This document shows positions 6,576-12,919 of a stretch of DNA of 12,919 bases, piece after piece. The notes below the pieces were generated by a model. The model was not told where the DNA came from. It saw nothing but the letters and a program-made list of their open reading frames with translations, and ran no database searches. Within the stretch, counting starts at the first letter, position 1, and every line of letters starts with the position of its first letter. The stretch spans positions 1 through 12,919 of the forward strand of contig MAXR01000023.1 in the NCBI GenBank assembly GCA_001751155.1. The letters run 5' to 3'. The position numbers and the translations under genes are program-made. This DNA is from Desulfuromonadales bacterium C00003068 (GTDB lineage: Bacteria > Desulfobacterota > Desulfuromonadia > Desulfuromonadales > Desulfuromonadaceae).

Positions 6576-8321
6576 TCAATTCTCCACTTCAGCTAAGAGA
6601 TTTTGCGAACGTAGATACTTTTTAACTCCTGATGCAATCGCTTCAGCGGCCCGCTCTCGATAGACACTACTGTTAAGCCGTTTCGCCTCCATCTTGTTAC
6701 TTATAAAAGCCACCTCAACGAGCACAGAAGGCATTGTCGCTCCAAGGAGGACATGAAACGGTCCCTGACGAACCCCCATATCCTTTACGTCAGAATATCG
6801 CTTACTTAAAGATGTGACCAAAGATGTTTGAATATCCGTGGCTAACCGGCTAGATTCATTTATTTTAGCGTTGGCCATCATGTCAAATAAAATGAGTTCA
6901 AGATCACCCATCTCTTTAATACTCATACCATTTTCACGTGCTGCAACGGCAATGGCTTTATCATTTTTTGAAAAATTGAGGTAAAAAGTTTCAATGCCAA
7001 ATATTTTTTTATTGGTACTGGCGTTAGCATGGATCGAAATGAATAAGTCAGCATCGACTTCGTTGGCATAAGCAGTTCGTTGACGAAGAGGAATATAGAT
7101 ATCTCGATCTCTGGTCAAAAGGACTTCACAGCCCAAACTACTCCTTAAGCGTGACGCAAGTTTCTTGGCTAATTTAAGAACGACATCTTTTTCGTAAAGA
7201 CGATTTGGACCGACAGCACCGGGATCCTTGCCCCCGTGTCCAGCATCGACAACAATACGTAAGGTTCCTTTCGACTTCGTTGCAACATCGGGAAGATGGA
7301 TACGCATCGGCTGAGATTTGGGGACTTGAGCTAAAACCGTTGTAATATCTTGTTGGCCCAGTTGTGGTGTCGATTGTAACTGAGGTTGGTTGGTCGTCAG
7401 CACAGTCCCTTTTTCACGCGCAATATCAATAACAATACGCGAGGGATTCTGTAATTCAAGAACTGCGTAACGCGTTAGTTCACTTAAATCACAGACAACA
7501 CGGATACCTTTCCGATTGATTCCAACTCTAATTTTTTTAACGACACCTTGATTAACAGGATAGGAATTAGCCAGAGACGCTGCTTTTGTTGCCCCAAGAA
7601 GATCAATATACAGCCGTGCGGAACTGTTGTCATTTTGACTCGGAGGCAGAGTATTGACCTTAAATTGAGCCTGATGATTTAATTCGATCACAACACGCGT
7701 ATGGTTATTATCGGTCCAGTGACGAATACCTGTAATCCGCGCTGGTGATAACTGTTGTGACTGCTCGACAGCTTCTACAGTAAATGTTTTTCTCAACGGA
7801 GTAGGAAGTTTTTTCATCAACAAACGAGCTTTTTTTGCTCTGTCACCCTGTGGATATTGACGTAGAATTTGTTGGCAATGCTGACGTGCTTTGTCTGGAT
7901 TATTTAGCGTCGAATATTCAATTTCGGCTTGAAGATAGAGTGAATCGTCCGCTAATGAACTTTGAGCGTAGCGCGTTGTGACAATATTGAAAAAGTGTAC
8001 CGCCTGCTGGGCATCTTTCTTTGAGTGTGAAACACTATGAAGTCCTGAACAGGATTTACCTAAAAGGTAGTAAGCCGAAGGGGCTTTGTTATGTGAGGGA
8101 TAACGATCTGCAAAGCGTTGTAATTTATGGAGTACCTTGTCCCAATGGTGACGATATTGTTGTTTTTTTGCATCTTTAGTCAGGGCAACATAGGCGTTTC
8201 GTGCCGCCTGATATTCGCCATCGGGGGTCTGTTTAGCTTCAATTGATGTGGAACACGCACCAAGAACAATGGCTAAAAGTAAGCAATATCGAAAAATAAG
8301 TGACATATATGAACTCATCAT
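6576..8321 (-). CDS. Lipoprotein N-acetylmuramoyl-L-alanine amidase (TPR + AMIN + Amidase_3)
   Basis: Periplasmic peptidoglycan hydrolase that cuts the amide bond between N-acetylmuramic acid and the stem peptide, as AmiA/B/C do during daughter-cell separation; 581 residues. A hydrophobic signal at residues 6-22 ends in a lipobox, L20-G21-A22-C23, predicting lipidation at Cys23. Residues about 35-170 look like tetratricopeptide repeats (PSAYYLLGKS, LADDSLYLQAEIEY, DKARQHCQQILRQYP). An AMIN domain follows at about 195-300, known to target amidases to peptidoglycan or the septum. A linker (about 303-350) leads to the zinc amidase domain at 354-570: His362 (VVDAGHGGKDPG), Glu377 and His431 (ISIHANAS) as zinc ligands, and Glu536 (VLVEVAFISN) as the catalytic glutamate. 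The start is uncertain: ATG at 8321 or 8318 has no clear ribosome site, while ATG at 8306 has a weak GAG 7 bases upstream and gives a classic 17-residue lipoprotein signal. The gene begins 8 bases after the mutS stop. It is larger than E. coli AmiC because of the TPR region. Confidence 0.94.
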   Translation of the reverse strand: MMSSYMSLIFRYCLLLAIVLGACSTSIEAKQTPDGEYQAARNAYVALTKDAKKQQYRHHWDKVLHKLQRFADRYPSHNKAPSAYYLLGKSCSGLHSVSHSKKDAQQAVHFFNIVTTRYAQSSLADDSLYLQAEIEYSTLNNPDKARQHCQQILRQYPQGDRAKKARLLMKKLPTPLRKTFTVEAVEQSQQLSPARITGIRHWTDNNHTRVVIELNHQAQFKVNTLPPSQNDNSSARLYIDLLGATKAASLANSYPVNQGVVKKIRVGINRKGIRVVCDLSELTRYAVLELQNPSRIVIDIAREKGTVLTTNQPQLQSTPQLGQQDITTVLAQVPKSQPMRIHLPDVATKSKGTLRIVVDAGHGGKDPGAVGPNRLYEKDVVLKLAKKLASRLRSSLGCEVLLTRDRDIYIPLRQRTAYANEVDADLFISIHANASTNKKIFGIETFYLNFSKNDKAIAVAARENGMSIKEMGDLELILFDMMANAKINESSRLATDIQTSLVTSLSKRYSDVKDMGVRQGPFHVLLGATMPSVLVEVAFISNKMEAKRLNSSVYRERAAEAIASGVKKYLRSQNLLAEVEN

Positions 8322-8329
8322 TTCGTTAG

Positions 8330-10945
8330 TTAGAGGAGATTTTTCAGTTCATCCACTAGGTTGAGTGCTTCAATTGGAGTAATCGTATTTAAATCAGTCG
8401 CTAAAAGTCGCTGCCTCAAGGGGTCATTTGAGCCGGTAAAAAGAGACATTTGAGCCTGTTTATCAGTGCAAGGGGATGTACTTTTGCGCGATTTCGCTAA
8501 TCGAGGTTGCCCTTCGCATGAAAATTCCCCTTGCTCAAGATTGCTAAGAACCTCTTTGGCGCGATTGATCACCTCATCGGGTAATCCCGCCAAACGACCG
8601 ACTTGAATACCATAAGAATGACTTGTCCCACCTGGGACGATCTTGCGTAAAAAGACAATCTGATCATTCCACTCACGTACCGCGATGTTGAAGTTCTCTA
8701 TCCTGTCGCGGGTTGTTGCGAGCTCCGTTAACTCATGATAGTGGGTCGCAAATAATGTTTTGGCCGCAACATGTTCATAATCATGCAAATATTCGGCCAC
8801 CGCCCACGCAATACTGACACCATCAAAGGTTGATGTCCCGCGACCGATCTCATCAAGAATAATCAGGCTACGCGGTGTTGCATGATTTAAAATGTGAGCC
8901 GTCTCACTCATTTCAACCATAAAAGTTGATTGTCCACGAGCTAAATTATCACTTGCACCAACTCGAGTAAAAATACGATCAACAACACCAATGTGGGCAG
9001 ACTTTGCCGGAATCAAAGAGCCGATTTGCGCCATAAGGGTAATAAGGGCCACTTGACGCATAAATGTTGATTTACCCGCCATGTTGGGGCCGGTAATAAT
9101 CAATAATTGATCCGATACGGTATCAAGATGCACATCGTTGGCAATAAAACGCTCTGATAGGTTCATGCACTCAATAACAGGATGACGACCTTCTTCTATG
9201 TCCAGCAGCGTTCCATCGTCCATAACAGGCACAACGTAATTACGTTCGTGGGCAATCATGGCAAAGTTCACCAACACATCAAGACTGGCAAGTGCCTCTG
9301 CCGTCGCCTGGATACGCGCGGATTGCAGACTCACTTGTGCTCGAATCGTTTGAAATATTTCATACTCAAGAGTCGTCAATTTATCTTCAGCGCCAAGAAC
9401 CTTATCTTCATATTCTTTTAACTGAGGGGTAAAATAGCGTTCAGAGTTAGCCAGTGTTTGTTTGCGCTCATAGGATTCTGGTATCTTGGCCACTTGTGTC
9501 CGTGGTACTTCAATAAAATAACCAAAGACTCGGTTGTAACGCACCTTGAGGGTTGTAATTCCCGTTTGCTCACGTTCCGTTTTTTCTAAACGAGCGATCC
9601 AGCCCTTCCCTTCACGACTGATCAATCGTAGCTCATCAAGTTCTTCGAGGTAACCGTCACGAATAAGCCCGCCCTCACGGATCACAAAGGGTGGGTTGTC
9701 GGCAATTGAACGACCAATTAGTTCGGCAACATCCTGCAACGGATCGATGTCGTGATGGAGTTGTTGACCAAGGGTCGAGGTCAGGCGATCAAGCTGATTC
9801 AATAAGTCTGGCAGACGTTCGAGGGACAAATTGAGGGCGACCAAATCCTTGGCATTAGCACTGGCCATAGAGATGCGAGCGGTCAAACGCTCAAGGTCAT
9901 AAACGCCATCAAGACTCTCACGCAGATCTTCACGCAACAGGGGTGCCTGTACCAGTTCAGCAACAAGTGAATGTCGCTGTGTGATGTTTTGGCAATCTAA
10001 CAGCGGATGGTTGATCCAGTGACGTAATTTACGCCCACCCATCGCCGTAACCGTCTTATCTAGCGCACCAAGTAAAGAACCTTGGCGCTTCCCGTCGACG
10101 AGGGTTGCTGTCAGCTCAAGGTTTCGTCGTGTGGCATCATCGAGAACCATGTAATCACTAACATGGTAGGTCCTGAGAGTCCGTATATGTTCAACAGTTG
10201 ATTTTTGGGTTTCTTCAATATAGTACAGCGCCGCACCAGCGGCACACACCGCGTCGGGTTGGTTTTGACAGCCAAACGAATCAAGGGAGTCGGCTTTAAA
10301 GAAACGGATTAAGCGTCGCTGGGCATCTTCATACTCATATGCCCACTCTGGCAATGTGTTGAGGGATCGATTTTGGATAAAACCATCAAGCTCACCAATT
10401 AGCCACTCTTTATCTAGTTCGTTAACCAGAATCTCACGAGGATTAACACTTGATATTTCACGTCGGACATCGCCAATGTCTTGCCCTTGAGTAACACGAA
10501 ACTCACCTGTAGAGATGTCGAGTGTCGATACGCCAAATCCGGCATCGGAACGAGAAATAACTAACAGATAATTGTTTTCATCGGGAGTAAGAAGGGCATT
10601 TTCCATGACCATACCAGGGGTCACAATACGCACAACTTCACGCCGAACGATCCCTTTTACCTCTTTGGGGTCTTCAACTTGCTCACATACTGCAACCTTA
10701 TGGCCCTGTTCAACGAGTTTAGCAATATAGGGTGGAGCGCTATGATATGGAATGCCACACAGGGGGATTTCATCTGCTGAACCTTTGTTACGCGAAGTCA
10801 ATGTAATATCAAGAATTTTAGATGCCGTCACTGCATCATCAAGAAACATCTCATAAAAATCACCGAGGCGAAAAAACAGAATGGAATCAGGATACTGGCT
10901 CTTAATTTCTAAATATTGACGCATCATCGGAGTTGGCGTTGCCAT
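8330..10945 (-). CDS. mutS: DNA mismatch repair protein MutS
   Basis: Mismatch-recognition ATPase that binds mispaired or looped bases and recruits MutL; 871 residues from the chosen start, a full-length MutS1. The mismatch-binding domain has the Phe-Tyr-Glu wedge motif at 30-32 (LGDFYEMF). Connector, core/lever (from about 255) and clamp (about 420-540) regions follow. The ATPase domain carries the Walker A GPNMAGKST at 619-627, the signature region with DNLARGQSTFMVEM near 666-679, the Walker B LIILDEIGRGTSTFDG at 694-709, and FATHYHEL at 732-739. The C-terminal ITPIEALNLVDELKNLL is the usual MutS end. I chose ATG at 10945-10943 because GAGG lies 5 bases upstream. A TTG six codons earlier (10963) is in frame, but it would place that ribosome site inside the coding region and add residues the family lacks. 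This is the first gene of the left block, after the lepB terminator. Confidence 0.98.
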   Translation of the reverse strand: MATPTPMMRQYLEIKSQYPDSILFFRLGDFYEMFLDDAVTASKILDITLTSRNKGSADEIPLCGIPYHSAPPYIAKLVEQGHKVAVCEQVEDPKEVKGIVRREVVRIVTPGMVMENALLTPDENNYLLVISRSDAGFGVSTLDISTGEFRVTQGQDIGDVRREISSVNPREILVNELDKEWLIGELDGFIQNRSLNTLPEWAYEYEDAQRRLIRFFKADSLDSFGCQNQPDAVCAAGAALYYIEETQKSTVEHIRTLRTYHVSDYMVLDDATRRNLELTATLVDGKRQGSLLGALDKTVTAMGGRKLRHWINHPLLDCQNITQRHSLVAELVQAPLLREDLRESLDGVYDLERLTARISMASANAKDLVALNLSLERLPDLLNQLDRLTSTLGQQLHHDIDPLQDVAELIGRSIADNPPFVIREGGLIRDGYLEELDELRLISREGKGWIARLEKTEREQTGITTLKVRYNRVFGYFIEVPRTQVAKIPESYERKQTLANSERYFTPQLKEYEDKVLGAEDKLTTLEYEIFQTIRAQVSLQSARIQATAEALASLDVLVNFAMIAHERNYVVPVMDDGTLLDIEEGRHPVIECMNLSERFIANDVHLDTVSDQLLIITGPNMAGKSTFMRQVALITLMAQIGSLIPAKSAHIGVVDRIFTRVGASDNLARGQSTFMVEMSETAHILNHATPRSLIILDEIGRGTSTFDGVSIAWAVAEYLHDYEHVAAKTLFATHYHELTELATTRDRIENFNIAVREWNDQIVFLRKIVPGGTSHSYGIQVGRLAGLPDEVINRAKEVLSNLEQGEFSCEGQPRLAKSRKSTSPCTDKQAQMSLFTGSNDPLRQRLLATDLNTITPIEALNLVDELKNLL

Positions 10946-10950
10946 TACAA

Positions 10951-10956
10951 CCTCAC
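10951..10956 (-). promoter_or_regulatory. Ribosome binding site that fixes the mutS start
   Basis: GTGAGG on the minus strand, 5 bases before ATG 10945-10943. It supports the ATG start over the in-frame TTG at 10963. Confidence 0.75.
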
Positions 10957-10984
10957 GAAACAAAAAAAATTGTTTTTTGGATAG

Positions 10985-11005
10985 ATATCGTAATCATCAC
11001 GATAT
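10985..11005. repeat. Perfect inverted repeat ATATCGT-N7-ACGATAT upstream of mutS
   Basis: Two 7-base arms (10985-10991 and 10999-11005) are exact reverse complements with a 7-base spacer, so the centres of the arms are 14 bases apart. It lies between the lepB terminator and the mutS ribosome site, where a promoter or operator for the left block would be expected. It could be a regulator-binding site or a small hairpin in the 5' leader. I cannot match it to a known operator, and no good -35/-10 pair is visible around it. Confidence 0.4.
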
Positions 11006-11042
11006 AAAAACAGGCTGTGGCTCAATTGAAAACCACAACCTA
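11006..11042 (-). terminator. Rho-independent terminator of the lepA-lepB unit
   Basis: On the minus strand, AGGTTGTGG (11041-11033) pairs along its full 9 bases with CCACAGCCT (11020-11012), allowing one U-G pair. The loop is 12 bases, and GTTTTT (11011-11006) follows directly. A further U-G pair at the base is possible. It lies about 50 bases after the lepB stop and before mutS, so it separates the two transcription units unless there is read-through. Confidence 0.85.
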
Positions 11043-11091
11043 TTATTTGCTAAAACGACATGACCTAAAAAGATCAATGTTCATTATTAGA

Positions 11092-11766
11092 TTACTTAAT
11101 TAAGCGACCAATGCGATTAAAACGCGGAAATGTTTTCTCATGATCCCACGACCAATATTTAATAAAGGCCTTACCTTTAATCTTTGAACGATCAACAAAG
11201 CCCCAAAAACGACTATCGTAAGAGCGATCACGATTGTCGCCCATAACAAAGTAACTGTTTACGGGCACGGTTACAGCGGGCATAAAGTCACGATAGTCTT
11301 GCGGTGATATTGCGCTGCCAGGCATAATTAAGGTCGATTCTTTATGCATCTCTTGAGGTAACGCTTGATGTTCACCGTTGACATACACCTTTTTGTTGCG
11401 AATTTCGACGACATCACCAGGGATGCCAACAACTCTCTTAATGAAATCTCGCCGCTCTAACCACGGTTTACCCTCATCTTCAGGAAACTCAAAGACAATC
11501 ACATCGCCACGTTTTGGATCAGTCAGGGGAAAGACGAATTGATCCATAAATGGAAGATCGGTTCCATAAATAAATTTACACACCAATAGATGATCCCCAA
11601 TAAGAAGGGTATCTTCCATAGAGCCCGATGGTATTTTAAAAGCTTGGACAACAAAGGTGCGAATGATTAATGCCAAGATTGCCGCAACAAACAATGCTTC
11701 AGCATATTCACGATACCAAGGTTTTTTAACTATAAGATCTTTTGTTATTTCAGTATGTTGGCTCAT
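11092..11766 (-). CDS. lepB: Signal peptidase I (LepB)
   Basis: Inner-membrane serine protease that removes signal peptides from Sec- and Tat-exported proteins; 224 residues. A single N-terminal membrane helix lies at about 22-40, followed by the periplasmic catalytic domain. The catalytic Ser49 is in IPSGSMEDTL and the general-base Lys110 in DFIKRVVGIPGDVVE. The C-terminal conserved box is VMGDNRDRSYDSRFWGFV at 174-191. E. coli LepB is longer, with two membrane helices and a large insertion; this compact one-helix form is common in other bacteria. ATG at 11766-11764 follows the lepA stop by 5 bases. Its weak AGG ribosome site overlaps the lepA stop codon, so translational coupling is likely. 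The terminator downstream marks the end of the unit. Confidence 0.97.
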   Translation of the reverse strand: MSQHTEITKDLIVKKPWYREYAEALFVAAILALIIRTFVVQAFKIPSGSMEDTLLIGDHLLVCKFIYGTDLPFMDQFVFPLTDPKRGDVIVFEFPEDEGKPWLERRDFIKRVVGIPGDVVEIRNKKVYVNGEHQALPQEMHKESTLIMPGSAISPQDYRDFMPAVTVPVNSYFVMGDNRDRSYDSRFWGFVDRSKIKGKAFIKYWSWDHEKTFPRFNRIGRLIK

Positions 11767-11771
11767 ATTAC

Positions 11772-12919
11772 CTAATCATTTAATTTAAGGATTGCCAAGA
11801 ACGCCTGTTGAGGAAGTTCAACGCTACCAATTTGCTTCATGCGCTTTTTACCCGCTTTTTGTTTCTCCAGCAATTTACGCTTACGACTAATGTCACCACC
11901 GTAACATTTTGCCGTAACATCCTTACGAAGTGCCTTGACTGTCTCTCTGGCGATAATTTTTCCACCAATGGCAGCTTGGATAGCAACGACAAATTGCTGA
12001 CGAGGAATAAACTCTTTCATCTTAGAAACAAGTACCCGGCCAAGAGACTGAGCTTTGTCATTATGGACAATAAGTGACAAAGCATCAACCACTTCACCAT
12101 TAATCATAACATTCATACGCACCAATTTACTCGGTCGATAATCAAGATGTTCATAATCTAGCGATGCGTAACCTCGTGAGATAGATTTTAAACGGTCATA
12201 AAAATCCATAACAATCTCATTTAAAGGCAGTTCATAAACAATCATAACCCGTGTTTCGGTTAAGTATTTTATCTCCCGCTGAATGCCGCGTTTCTCTTCA
12301 CATAACGCTAGAATAGCGCCGACAAAATCATTTGGCACATGGATTGACGCTAAGATGAAAGGTTCTTCTATTTTTTCAATATATTGTACTTCAGGTAACT
12401 TGTTTGCGCTGTCGACAAGAAGCATTTCGCCTTTAACCGTTGTCACTTCGTAAACAACCGTTGGTGCCGTGGTAATGAGGTCAATATTGAACTCACGCTC
12501 TAGGCGCTCTTGTATAATCTCCATATGGAGAAGGCCTAGAAAACCACAGCGAAAGCCAAAACCAAGGGCCATAGAGTTTTCAGGCTCATAACTGATTGAG
12601 GCATCATTGAGCTGAAGCTTCTCTAGAGCATCGCGTAACAGTTCATATTCGCTGGTGTCAATTGGATACAGACCAGAGAATACCATTGGTAGCACCTCTT
12701 GAAACCCGGGCAGGGCCTCAGCAGCTTTACGGTGTAAATGAGTAATTGTATCACCCACTTTTGCATCTTGAACTACTTTAATACCGGCGATCATAAAACC
12801 AACTTCACCAGCACCAAGGGAATCACGTGGTACAGGACCAGGAGAAAAGACGCCAACCTTAAGGACTTCGTAAGTTCCCTTACTTGCCATCAGTTCAATT
12901 TTGTCGCCTTTTTTTAATT
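11772..12919 (-). CDS. lepA: Elongation factor 4 (LepA), C-terminal part (runs off right edge)
   Basis: Ribosome-associated translational GTPase thought to back-translocate or remodel stalled ribosomes. The window contains the last 381 codons plus two bases of the preceding codon. The frame is open through 12919, so the ATG at 12890 is an internal Met, not the start. The visible part opens with LKKGDKIEL, in the beta-barrel domain II. Domain III includes [18 protein letters not shown], followed by the EF-G-like domain with the [21 protein letters not shown] segment. The LepA-specific C-terminal domain has [18 protein letters not shown] and [15 protein letters not shown] near the end. The GTPase domain lies outside the window. 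The order lepA-lepB with a 5-base gap is a widespread bacterial arrangement. Confidence 0.97.
   Translation of the reverse strand, partial: LKKGDKIELMASKGTYEVLKVGVFSPGPVPRDSLGAGEVGFMIAGIKVVQDAKVGDTITHLHRKAAEALPGFQEVLPMVFSGLYPIDTSEYELLRDALEKLQLNDASISYEPENSMALGFGFRCGFLGLLHMEIIQERLEREFNIDLITTAPTVVYEVTTVKGEMLLVDSANKLPEVQYIEKIEEPFILASIHVPNDFVGAILALCEEKRGIQREIKYLTETRVMIVYELPLNEIVMDFYDRLKSISRGYASLDYEHLDYRPSKLVRMNVMINGEVVDALSLIVHNDKAQSLGRVLVSKMKEFIPRQQFVVAIQAAIGGKIIARETVKALRKDVTAKCYGGDISRKRKLLEKQKAGKKRMKQIGSVELPQQAFLAILKLND

Noticed and set aside
10943..10963. Upstream TTG start for mutS (six extra residues)
   Set aside because: The GAGG ribosome site lies inside that extension, and MutS proteins normally begin close to the ATG chosen here.
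10959..10980. A/T-tract stem (CAAAAAA / TTTTTTG) considered as a second terminator before mutS
   Set aside because: The stem is nearly all A-T pairs with no GC-rich core, too weak for a typical terminator, and it would sit within the mutS leader.
1..12919. Search for CRISPR arrays, insertion sequences, tRNA/rRNA genes and defence or toxin-antitoxin modules
   Set aside because: Reading both strands showed no regularly spaced repeats, transposase, terminal repeats, structural RNA genes or defence-type genes; coding genes fill almost all of the window.

Overview
All ten genes in this window lie on the minus strand, so transcription runs from the right edge to the left. The DNA is moderately AT-rich by eye and almost entirely coding. 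The gene set points to a Gram-negative bacterium: a lipoprotein cell-wall amidase with an AMIN domain, GlnD, a type I signal peptidase and XerD. The order mutS, amidase, glnD, xerD, together with an archaeal-type (ApgM) phosphoglycerate mutase, best fits a Desulfuromonas/Geobacter-like member of the former Deltaproteobacteria. That placement is inferred from gene content and protein style, not from a marker comparison.

Right block (about 11,092-12,919): the 3' part of lepA (elongation factor 4) followed 5 bases later by lepB (signal peptidase I). A strong rho-independent terminator (11,006-11,042) follows lepB and ends this unit.

Intergenic gap (10,946-11,091): it holds the lepB terminator, then a perfect 7-bp inverted repeat with a 7-base spacer, an A/T-tract stem and the mutS ribosome binding site. 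I see no convincing sigma-70 promoter.

Left block (1-10,945): eight closely packed genes, probably one operon: mutS, an outer-membrane lipoprotein-type N-acetylmuramoyl-L-alanine amidase, glnD, xerD, an ApgM-family enzyme, a DppC/OppC-type ABC permease, a YchJ-like SEC-C protein, and the start of mutM. Gaps between genes range from an 8-base overlap (glnD/xerD) to 35 bases (xerD/apgM). The mutM fragment at the left edge (1-354) was recognised from its MPELPEVETV start and runs off the window.

Functionally the left block combines DNA repair (mutS, mutM), chromosome dimer resolution and daughter-cell separation (xerD, amidase), nitrogen sensing (glnD) and central or amino-acid metabolism (apgM family), plus one transporter subunit without partners. 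I found no mobile element, CRISPR array, RNA gene or broken gene. Nothing amounts to a clear undescribed system. The points most worth following up are the true activity of the ApgM-family enzyme, the lone permease, the lipoprotein-TPR-AMIN-amidase architecture and the inverted repeat before mutS.
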